Source: Verrucomicrobiota bacterium (lineage in GTDB: Bacteria; Verrucomicrobiota; Verrucomicrobiia; Limisphaerales; JAHEOI01). From it: a stretch of 9,364 bases of DNA. Under the pieces are notes generated by a model. It had not been told where the DNA came from, made no database searches, and saw only the letters and a program-made list of their open reading frames with translations. Location of the stretch: the NCBI GenBank assembly GCA_018610125.1, contig JAHEOI010000077.1, positions 1 through 9,364 on the forward strand, written 5' to 3'. Both the position numbers and the translations under genes were made by a program. Position 1 is the stretch's first letter. Each line of letters begins with the position of its first letter. This document shows, piece by piece, positions 1 through 7,500 of the stretch.

Positions 1-1491
1 CCAATAGCGAACGGCGGGATCCGCGGCCGTCAGGCCGTCGGTCAGCTCCGGCAGCGCCTCCATATTCCGTCGCGTCCCCATCTCGGCCATTTCACGGATT
101 CGCTCGAGCGGATAGCGAGTCGATTGCGCAAACTCATAGGGAGACTCGCCGGGAAGCGGTCGGTTATGGATCTGGGCCTCGGGTAAGAACCCGGTATCAC
201 GGATCTCTTCCTGGTGCTCCCGTAAGCGTTCCATCAAACGTTCCCGGACTTCCTGATAGTCCGGATTGTAAGCGAGATTACGGACTTGGTCCGGATCATT
301 CTGCAAATCATAGAGCTCGACCGCCGGCTTTTTCTGCCAATAGAACGAGGCCGGCGGACCGATCTTGCCTTGCTGGTAAAGCCGTTTCCAGGCATCCAGC
401 GTCGGGTTGCGATGGAGGTACTCGACATACTGGCCATGGCGTCGGTGCGGCATGTAATTCCGAATCAGTTGAAAACGCTGATCCCGAACGGTCCGGGTCA
501 TTTCCACCCGCTCATCGGCGCGACCACGAAACCCGAAAAGGTAGTCACGAGGCTCGGCTTCGAATTTCCCCATAAACGGCCGCCCTTGCATGATCTCAGG
601 CGGCTCGATCCCGGCCAAGCTCAGGAACGTCGGACCCAGATCGACAAAGCTCACCAAGCGGTAGCTCGTGGCCCCGGGCTTATAGTCGGGCGGCGCCAAT
701 CGGTCCCGATACTTCGGCGGGATGTAGACGATTAATGGCACCCGCAGGCCGTAGTTGTAAGCGAAGCGCTTGCCCCTTGGCAGGCCCGGGCCATGATCGC
801 CGTAAAAGATTACGATTGTGTCATCGGCATGACCGGCCTCTTTCAATTTCTGCAATTGTTGTCCGACCCAATGGTCCAATTTCCCGATTTGCCGGTAGTA
901 AGTGGCCCAATCCTCACGGGCCTCGGGAATATCCGGTTGAAAAGCGGGCGGTGTCATTTCCGAGAAGTCACCCTCACGCATTCCGTGGGCCGAGCCCGAT
1001 TCATGGGTCACCCCATTATGGACTGAGATGAAGAAAGGCTCTTCCTCATCGAGCCGATCCCAAGGGACACCGCCGCTGTCCCAGAGCTTCCCGGGGGTCT
1101 CGACATTGTAATCGGTCTTGCTTTTGACCGTGTAGTAGCCGTCGTTGCGCAGCTTTCGGGCGTACGGCTCGAGTCGCGGCGGCGCCGACACCCACGACCG
1201 CATGTGCTGCCCGCCCAGACTGGTCGCGTACATCCCGGTAATCAGGGTTGTTCGGGCCGGGGCGCATATCGGATTGTTCGACCAAGCGGTTTCATAAATG
1301 ACCCCCTTCTCCGCCAGGCTATCGATGTTGGGCGTTTCGGCGTGGGGATCACCATAACATCCCAAATGCGGCCCCAAATCTTCGGCATCAATCCGCATGA
1401 TATTCGGCGATGCCGCTTCTCCGGCCTGTATGGGGCGGCCCAGCAAGCTCGCCCCGAGCGCAATAGCGCAGCCAATCAACACTCGAAACAT
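1..1491 (-). CDS. Secreted one-Cys sulfatase, likely HEAT-linked (C-terminus cut by window edge)
   Basis: A type I sulfatase, hydrolysing sulfate esters or N-sulfate groups outside the cytoplasm. 497 codons are visible with no stop. Residues 1-23 are a signal peptide, with likely cleavage after PIQA. The metal-binding pair E37-D38 lies in the segment DAEDLG. The core pentapeptide is C76-A-P-A-R80, followed by TTLITGMY; C76 is the residue that would be matured to formylglycine. D232-H233 (YGDHG) and K241 fit the second half of the active site. The C-terminal stretch YVEYLHRNPTLDAW and the ELYDLQNDPDQVRNLA segment resemble heparan-N-sulfatase-like (SulfAtlas S1_8-type) enzymes of PVC bacteria; this is recalled, not searched. 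The last residues (ADPAVRYW) look like the start of HEAT-like repeats. The ATG is preceded by AAGGAG four bases upstream. The methyltransferase gene ends 31 bp upstream, so co-transcription is likely. The substrate cannot be fixed from sequence. Confidence 0.93.
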   Translation of the reverse strand, partial: MFRVLIGCAIALGASLLGRPIQAGEAASPNIMRIDAEDLGPHLGCYGDPHAETPNIDSLAEKGVIYETAWSNNPICAPARTTLITGMYATSLGGQHMRSWVSAPPRLEPYARKLRNDGYYTVKSKTDYNVETPGKLWDSGGVPWDRLDEEEPFFISVHNGVTHESGSAHGMREGDFSEMTPPAFQPDIPEAREDWATYYRQIGKLDHWVGQQLQKLKEAGHADDTIVIFYGDHGPGLPRGKRFAYNYGLRVPLIVYIPPKYRDRLAPPDYKPGATSYRLVSFVDLGPTFLSLAGIEPPEIMQGRPFMGKFEAEPRDYLFGFRGRADERVEMTRTVRDQRFQLIRNYMPHRRHGQYVEYLHRNPTLDAWKRLYQQGKIGPPASFYWQKKPAVELYDLQNDPDQVRNLAYNPDYQEVRERLMERLREHQEEIRDTGFLPEAQIHNRPLPGESPYEFAQSTRYPLERIREMAEMGTRRNMEALPELTDGLTAADPAVRYW

Positions 1492-1522
1492 ACAGCTCCT
1501 TTCCTTAGCGATTTACAGTCGG

Positions 1523-2239
1523 CTATTTCGTTTCTTTCTCCCATGGCACGACCCATTTGTAAATCGTACCGGTCCACTCATCCCCCGACGAAGACTTGTA
1601 GACTTCATCCGGCTTGGCGCCGGCCATTTCAAAGTCGTAAGAAACGATTCGGCTCCCGGGCTCGAGCTGGGCCAATTTCGGCTTCAGCTTCTTATTGAGT
1701 CCGGGCAACAGGTAGAGGGTCACGACGTCCGCGTCACTGAAGTCGACCTCAAACAGATCCCGTTGTTTAATCGTTACCAAATCTTCGACATCGTTTTCTT
1801 TGACCCTTTGCCTGGCTTCCTTGACTCGAACCGGATCAATGTCGATACCGACCGCTTCGATTCCATATTTCTTCGCCGCGGTAACCACGATGCGACCGTC
1901 TCCGCAGCCGAGGTCGTACAAAAGATCATCGGACTCGATATTGGCCATCTCGAGCATCTTTTCGACAGCGGGCTGAGGCGTCGGGACAAAGACAACATCC
2001 GGGTCGTTGGCGGATTCTTCCTGATCCCCCTCGGCCGCTTGCTTGTCCTTGCTTTCCTGATCACTCTTGGACTCCGCCTTGGACGCTTCGTTGGGCTGCT
2101 CGACGCTTGACCGGGAGCTGCTTTCCATCTTCTCATCCTCCCGCTCCGGCGAATTCGCCGTGCACGAAGCCAATATCGCCATGACCGCCAACATGAGCGC
2201 CGTCCGACCGAATCCCCCAATTTTTCTAAACCATTTCAT
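1523..2239 (-). CDS. Lipoprotein with class I SAM-dependent methyltransferase domain
   Basis: Numbered from the ATG at 2239, the protein has 238 residues. It begins with a lipoprotein signal: basic n-region (MKWFRK), hydrophobic core, then lipobox LASC with C26 as the lipidated residue. Residues 27-81 form a low-complexity linker rich in Ser, Glu, Lys and Asp. The catalytic domain follows: FVPTPQPAV (about 84-92), SAM-binding motif I DLGCGDGR (109-116), acidic motif II GIDIDP (131-136), then YLLPGLN (176-182) and YDFEM (201-205). This pattern matches a small methyltransferase family that includes the archaeal aKMT and animal ANTKMT/FAM173 protein-lysine methyltransferases (recalled similarity), so a protein-lysine substrate is possible but unproven. 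An upstream GTG at 2314 would add 25 residues; I prefer the ATG because it puts the signal peptide at the N-terminus. The transporter gene is just upstream and the sulfatase starts 31 bp downstream. A SAM enzyme with an export signal is odd. Confidence 0.85.
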   Translation of the reverse strand: MKWFRKIGGFGRTALMLAVMAILASCTANSPEREDEKMESSSRSSVEQPNEASKAESKSDQESKDKQAAEGDQEESANDPDVVFVPTPQPAVEKMLEMANIESDDLLYDLGCGDGRIVVTAAKKYGIEAVGIDIDPVRVKEARQRVKENDVEDLVTIKQRDLFEVDFSDADVVTLYLLPGLNKKLKPKLAQLEPGSRIVSYDFEMAGAKPDEVYKSSSGDEWTGTIYKWVVPWEKETK

Positions 2240-2311
2240 AAGCATTATTCGTTCATTCAATTGCGAGCCACTCTGAATTTGTCGCTTAGGGTCTGGAAGT
2301 GACATCGATTT

Positions 2312-2325
2312 CACTCAATTTTCCT
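2312..2325 (-). promoter_or_regulatory. Alternative GTG start of the methyltransferase gene with Shine-Dalgarno-like AGGAA
   Basis: On the minus strand, AGGAA is followed by six bases (AATTGA) and GTG, in frame with the methyltransferase gene and only 17 bp after the transporter stop. The ATG codons at 2245 and 2239 have no obvious ribosome binding site. If the GTG is used, the signal peptide is preceded by a 25-residue polar extension, which would be unusual for a lipoprotein. The two lines of evidence conflict, so the true start is unresolved. Confidence 0.4.
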
Positions 2326-2331
2326 GTCGAC

Positions 2332-4293
2332 TTACTTGGCGCGAGCCGAGGTCGGCTTACGCCCCTCGATATGATCTTGTTGCACCGAGGGAAGCAGTCC
2401 CGCTTTCTCCCGCTTAAGCCCATGCAACAAGCTGCCACACATCACAATCACGATAACACAAAACGGCAGCCCAAGAGTGATTGAGCCGGTTTGAAGCGCG
2501 ACCAGACCTCCCGCAACCAGTAAGACTGCCGCAAGCACTCCTTCCAAGCTCGCCCAGAACAGGCGCGTCCCCGTGGAAGGATCTTCACTGCCTCCGGAAG
2601 CGATCATGTCCGCAACCAAGGAAGCGGAATCGGACGAAGTGACAAAGAAGAGGATGACACTGAGCGTGCCCAAGAGCGCGGTGAGCCAAGTCAGTGGATA
2701 CGCTTGAAACATCACGAACATGGCGGTTGCTTGGGTATCCAACGTGCGTGACTTGCCCGCGCTGAGAATCGGACTATCGAGATAGCCGCCTATCGTTAAA
2801 TTGTTCGTGACCGCCAGGTATTGACCGTCCGGGGGAAAGCCATTTTTCTCGGTAGGCCAATAAGGCTTCCCGGACGCGGCGCTGACAAGCACACCCCGCT
2901 TTCGCGTTACCGGGGTGTTGTCAAACGCCGTATGGTAAACCCTGCCTTGTGCGTTCGTTTCAACGTTATTCGGATCCAACAGGACCATCGTCTCTCCCGG
3001 CCCAACCGGCGCCGCGAGCCATTGCCGATCCTCGGTCATCGGCAATCCATATTGGTCATGTTGAGCTTGGACCGGATACGGGCGGGGGGAGTAATTGTGC
3101 ATCAAGCCGTTTTGGCTCATGTTCGGACTGACCGTCTGGTAAAGCTCTTGATGGATGGCGGTATTTCCAAAGCCGGTCATCCATATAATCGCGACCGCCG
3201 TCGGCACCAGAAGGACACCGGAGACAAACTCCCGAATGGTGCGCCCCTTTGAGATTCGTGCAATAAACATCCCGACAAAGGGGGACCAGGCAATCCACCA
3301 GCCCCAATAAAAGAGCGTCCATGACGAAAACCAATCGTCCCTTGACCCACCGGTATAGGTTGCTGTCCAGAAGGAGCGATCGACCAGGTCTTGAATATAG
3401 CTCCCGGTATTCTGGACGGTCGCCTCCAGCAAATAGACAGTCGGCCCCACCACAAAGAGGAACAACAGGAGGAACGCGGCGATGCACATGTTGATATTGC
3501 TCAGCCATTTGATCCCGACGTGAAGTCCCGAAATCAGGGAAGCCACCGCCATGGCGGTAATGCACGCAATCAAGACCACCTGCACGCTGGTGCTTTGCGG
3601 AGGCCCTCCAAAGACGAAATTCAAGCCGGCGTTGACCTGTTTTGCTCCCAGTCCCAACGAGGTTGCCAGGCCGAACAGAGTCGCCAAGATCGCCATGATG
3701 TCGATGAGATCACCGAGCCTTCCGTGAATGCGATTGCCGATCACCGGATAAAACACGGAGCGAAACGAGAGTGGGAGTCCCCTCCGAAATCCGAAGTAAG
3801 CAAGCGAGAGTGCCACGATCGAGTACAAGCCCCAAGTCTGAAAGCCCCAATGGAAGAGGGTCGTGCTCATGGCCTTTTGCGCGGCTTCGAGAGTCTCCCC
3901 GTCGCCTGTAGCCGGATGAAGGTAGTGGGACATCGGCTCCGAAACCCCGAAAAAGAGCATGCCAATCCCCATCCCGGCGCTGAAAAGCATCGCAAACCAA
4001 CTTAACCGACTGAATTCCGGGCGGGAATCGTCCGGGCCGAGGCGGACACCGCCAAACGGGCTCAAAGCTAAGTAAATCGCGAAGACCAGAAACCCGGTCA
4101 TCGAAATGATATAGAGCCAGGAAAAATGACCTGATATCCAGGATTGGACCTGTTTAAATCGTATCAAAGCCTCTCCCGGGAAAAGCACCGCAAGGACCAC
4201 GAAGGCGATGATCAAGATCGCACCCGATGGAAAAACAATGGGATGGGCCTCGACATCCATCCCAAGAACCCGTTTGTGAATCGTCTTCGCCAT
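2332..4293 (-). CDS. BCCT-family betaine/choline/carnitine-type transporter with large periplasmic insertion
   Basis: An inner-membrane secondary carrier of 653 residues for a quaternary-ammonium or related compatible solute. Visible family marks are the glycine stretch GMGIG (107-111), typical of Na+-coupled members, followed by FFGVSEPMSHY. HWGFQTWGLY (148-157) places W149, W154 and Y157 with the spacing of the BetP aromatic box W189/W194/Y197. The signature WTLFYWGWWIAWSPFVG is at 325-341, and TSSDSASLV at 552-560. About 12 hydrophobic segments are present. Between GFGNTAI (374-380) and the next helix (from about 523) lie some 140 mainly polar residues, where BetP has a short loop; by BetP topology this is periplasmic. 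The C-terminal tail is short (about 30 residues), without a BetP-like long osmosensing tail. An in-frame stop immediately upstream fixes the ATG at 4293 as the earliest ATG start. It probably heads an operon with the methyltransferase lipoprotein and sulfatase. The substrate is not determinable here. Confidence 0.95.
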   Translation of the reverse strand: MAKTIHKRVLGMDVEAHPIVFPSGAILIIAFVVLAVLFPGEALIRFKQVQSWISGHFSWLYIISMTGFLVFAIYLALSPFGGVRLGPDDSRPEFSRLSWFAMLFSAGMGIGMLFFGVSEPMSHYLHPATGDGETLEAAQKAMSTTLFHWGFQTWGLYSIVALSLAYFGFRRGLPLSFRSVFYPVIGNRIHGRLGDLIDIMAILATLFGLATSLGLGAKQVNAGLNFVFGGPPQSTSVQVVLIACITAMAVASLISGLHVGIKWLSNINMCIAAFLLLFLFVVGPTVYLLEATVQNTGSYIQDLVDRSFWTATYTGGSRDDWFSSWTLFYWGWWIAWSPFVGMFIARISKGRTIREFVSGVLLVPTAVAIIWMTGFGNTAIHQELYQTVSPNMSQNGLMHNYSPRPYPVQAQHDQYGLPMTEDRQWLAAPVGPGETMVLLDPNNVETNAQGRVYHTAFDNTPVTRKRGVLVSAASGKPYWPTEKNGFPPDGQYLAVTNNLTIGGYLDSPILSAGKSRTLDTQATAMFVMFQAYPLTWLTALLGTLSVILFFVTSSDSASLVADMIASGGSEDPSTGTRLFWASLEGVLAAVLLVAGGLVALQTGSITLGLPFCVIVIVMCGSLLHGLKREKAGLLPSVQQDHIEGRKPTSARAK

Positions 4294-4298
4294 ATCTC

Positions 4299-4313
4299 AG
4301 CTTAGCTTAGCTT
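4299..4313. repeat. Three tandem copies of AGCTT just upstream of the transporter start
   Basis: AGCTT occurs three times in tandem, read as AAGCT on the coding strand, 6 to 20 bases before the transporter ATG, where a ribosome binding site would be expected. No good Shine-Dalgarno sequence sits there; the nearest AAGGAG lies about 30 bases upstream of the ATG. The run could be a slippage-prone spacer, but three copies are also compatible with chance. Confidence 0.5.
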
Positions 4314-4351
4314 CTACCAATCATTCTCCTTCCAATAAATAACCAGCGCGC

Positions 4352-4381
4352 ATTGTTTCCAACCCCGACCTCAAGTGTCAA
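4352..4381 (-). promoter_or_regulatory. Sigma-70-like promoter candidate for the transporter operon
   Basis: On the minus strand, a perfect TTGACA (4376-4381) is followed after 18 bases by AACAAT (4352-4357), matching four of six positions of the -10 consensus. A start point near 4345 would give a leader of about 50 bases before the transporter ATG. It lies between the inverted-repeat element and the gene, the expected place if the upstream 1102-residue gene is transcribed separately. This was found by eye; no motif scoring was run. Confidence 0.45.
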
Positions 4382-4413
4382 CTCAATCATCAGGCAAAAA
4401 TGAATGAGCCCGC

Positions 4414-4516
4414 CTCCCTGATAGGGACATTCTCCCGGGCGTCCAGGAGCGGACGGCAGCGGAGTGCCGTCCCTACCAAAACAGCAATGGTAAGGACGGC
4501 AATCCCTATCAGGGGA
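4414..4516. repeat. Nested inverted-repeat element (REP/MITE-like) between two minus-strand genes
   Basis: The outer arms are CTCCCTGATAGGGA (4414-4427) and TCCCTATCAGGGGA (4503-4516), complementary over 14 positions with one mismatch. Inside, TGCCGTCCCTACCA (4465-4478) pairs with TGGTAAGGACGGCA (4488-4501) with one mismatch across a 9-base loop. The same TGCCGTCC (4465-4472) is also perfectly complementary to GGACGGCA at 4451-4458 across a 6-base loop, so two inner hairpins are mutually exclusive. The element begins 15 bp after the stop of the 1102-residue gene and ends before the transporter promoter. It has no flush T-tract, so it is not a classic intrinsic terminator, although a T5 run follows at 4396-4400 on the minus strand. 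It resembles dispersed intergenic REP or BIME-type repeats; copy number elsewhere cannot be seen from this window. Confidence 0.8.
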
Positions 4517-4531
4517 GATTCGCCGTTTCCG

Positions 4532-7500
4532 TTATCGTTCTGATCCCGTCAAGGTCATCAGGTAAGCCATCACGTCCTTCAGCTCCTGGTCACTGAGAAG
4601 CACTCCCATAGGCGGCATCGGCGAGGCCTTTTGCTTGAAGTCCTTGGCAATGGTGGCATTGGGATCAACCAAGCTTTCACGGAGGTAATCGCGCGTCTTG
4701 CGGGATGCAATCCCGTCCAGAGCCGGTCCGACCACGCCACCTTCTCCATTGACTTGATGGCAGCGAATACATGCGGCCACCGGATGCTCATGGAAGATTC
4801 GACGGCCCCGTTCCGGGTCACCCGAGAGCCTCTCGGCACGCTCTTCGTAGACCAATTTCGCCAGCGACACATCATCAAACCAGGCAGTGCCGGTGGATTC
4901 TCCCCAGCCCCCGAACAAGCAGTTGATACTGACGGTCGAGGCGTTGCCGGAATTGAATCGGAGGGTTACCTTTTCCCACTCGGAATCGCCATCGACAGCC
5001 GGTGTGGCCCCTTCCTCAGGGGGACGGCCATGCACATTCATCAAGGCCCCCTTGGCTCCGCGCACCCCTTTCGTCCGAATCCAGCCCGAGAGCTGATATT
5101 CGGCTTCCGGATCGAGCGCCACATCGGTAAATAGGCTTGTATCCGCCCCTTCATCCGATTCGATGCGCAACGATCTCGATCCCGAATGGGCAATTGACTC
5201 ATCGATTCGATGCGAAGCGGCTCCCCCATAGGTTCGGACTTGCCATGCCTTCGGCAGGGAACCTTCCACCTGTTCAAACGAAGGATTCGGCAGCCGGTTC
5301 TCCCCGGCCAAGCGACGCTCGAATGTGACGTCATGGTTCATGGCCGCCACTTTCAACGATTGCTGAAGCCATTGGTCGCCGCGATTTTGAGGATTCTTGA
5401 ACAACTGCCTGACAGCCTGCCTGACCGATTCGGAGGTCGGAAAGCGGGATAATTGGTTGAAGGCCGCCAATCGAACCCGGAGATTCGGGTCGGCGACCAC
5501 GGCGGTGTCGAAGAAGAGCTGGATCGCTCGATCGTCACGGCCGAGGGCCTTGATCGCGTTCTGCCGGAGATCCGGGTCGTCACTCAATAAGGCCTTTTGA
5601 TGACTTTCTTTGTCGAGGGCATTCAAGCCATGGAGTGCCCAAAGTGCGTGGATGGCGGCGCTTCCACTTCCCGAGAGCTTCTTCTTTAGTGCGGGCACGG
5701 CTTCGCGATGATCGTTCTGGACCAGGAGTCGCTGGCCGGTCAGGCGCCAGAACTGGTTCCCACTCTCCAATGCGGCGACCAGCTCTTTCACCGTGGCCCC
5801 CGCAAGCGACGTAATCTCTGGCTCGGGCGCTTGATCCCAGACAACCCGATAGATACGTCCATGATTATCGTCGCGGTTTGGATTAATGTGGGCGTTCCCT
5901 TGACCCCGCTCTGCTTGATACCCGCCTCGCTCGGGGCTTGGAGTCGGGTTGTGCTGGATAATGAAATCGTACCAATCCGCGATCCATAAGGCACCGTCCG
6001 GACCGACTTCCGCCGCGACCGGTGAAAACCATTCATCGGCGCTCGCAATGAACGAAAACCGATTTTTTGCAATAAAGCCGGCTCCGTCGCGCTCGATCCG
6101 GAACTGCCCCGTCAAATGACCGGTCGGGCCATTCACAAACGCAATTCGATTCCGATAAGAGGGGGGAAAGGCTTCGGAAGTGGCAAAGGCATGCCCGCAG
6201 CCTGCGGTATAGCTCCCAAACGCGTCGACTTGACGAATCCGCGGCGTAATCGGATGAAACTCGGTGGAGTCGGCAATCATGCGTGCGCTCGTTCCGCCTT
6301 TGCCTTCGGGATAAATTGTTGCCGGGATACCGCCAAAGAAGCTGGGATTGTCGTTGGCCGTCGACCCGAAAACGTCACCGGCCCGATTAAACGCCACTCC
6401 CCACGTGTTGTTATTGAACTGGTGCAGGAATTCGAGATCGGAGCCATTCGGCCGAAATCGGTAGACTCCTTGGCCGAAGCGATGCCGGTCGCCTCCGACC
6501 TTCCCATCAAAGCTCGCGTAGCCGACCGTGCCGTAAAGCCAATTGTCCAGGCCATACCGCAGGTTCGAGGGCCCGGCATGCGTGTCACCCGTTCCCCAGC
6601 CCTTCATGATCACTTGCCGCACGTCGGCGTGATCATCGCCATCGGTATCTTTGAGAAACAGGAATTTCGGAGCCTGAGCGACAACCACCCCACCGTTGGA
6701 AAAGGTCAGCGATGTCGGAAGATTCAGCCCCTTTGCAAACACGGTGACCTTGTCGCATCGCCCGTCATTATCGGTATCCTCAAGGATCTTAATCCGGTCA
6801 TCGCCCCCGTGATCGTCGACTTCATTCGGATAGTCGATCGACTCGGCGACCCACAACCGGCCTTGGCGATCCCACGCCAAGCAAATCGGATCGGTGATCT
6901 GCGGCTCCGACGCGAACAATTCGAGCTCAAACTCGATCGGGACCCGGGTGTAAGCCATGCTCTCTTCGGGCGGCAACGGAAGCTGATAAGGCAATGCCTC
7001 GGGACGTTGCTCATAATTCGGAATCGCGGGACGCTTGTCATAGCGCAGTGGGGCACGTTCGGCAAGGAAACGCTCGTAACGAGATCGAGCCTGCTCGCCG
7101 ACCGCCCACAAGATGCCGGATTTCAAGAGCTGGTGAAATTCAGGCTTGGACCAGGTCCGTTGATCGTGTCCCGAGGCCGTGTAAAAGACCCGTCCCTTCC
7201 CTTGGGCCCTTGCCCATGTCCAAGGCTCGCTTCCGCCACTTTGACGCTCCCGCACCATCAATACTGTCCGGTTCTTCTTGTTGTGCTCCGCGTGCACGTA
7301 AGTCTCATCCCAGCTCTTGAATTCGCTTACGTTCTCCATTGCCGGATGGCCCGGGCGGCGAATTTTCGATTGAAAAACGCCGGTGCCGTGACTTTTAAAG
7401 CGGGCCCCGACGAGATCGATGAAACGATCGCGCTGAGGGAAGCAGGCGCTGGCCGAGTGAACGGGGATGAAGCCATGTCCGGACTCGACATAGTCAATCA

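Noticed and set aside
1397..2110. Plus-strand open frame of 237 codons opposite the methyltransferase and sulfatase genes
   Set aside because: The minus strand carries clear methyltransferase and signal-peptide motifs over the same bases, and this frame has no recognisable features.
3391..4005. Plus-strand open frame of 204 codons opposite the transporter
   Set aside because: The polar, charged translation is the antisense of hydrophobic transporter helices; no independent evidence of coding.
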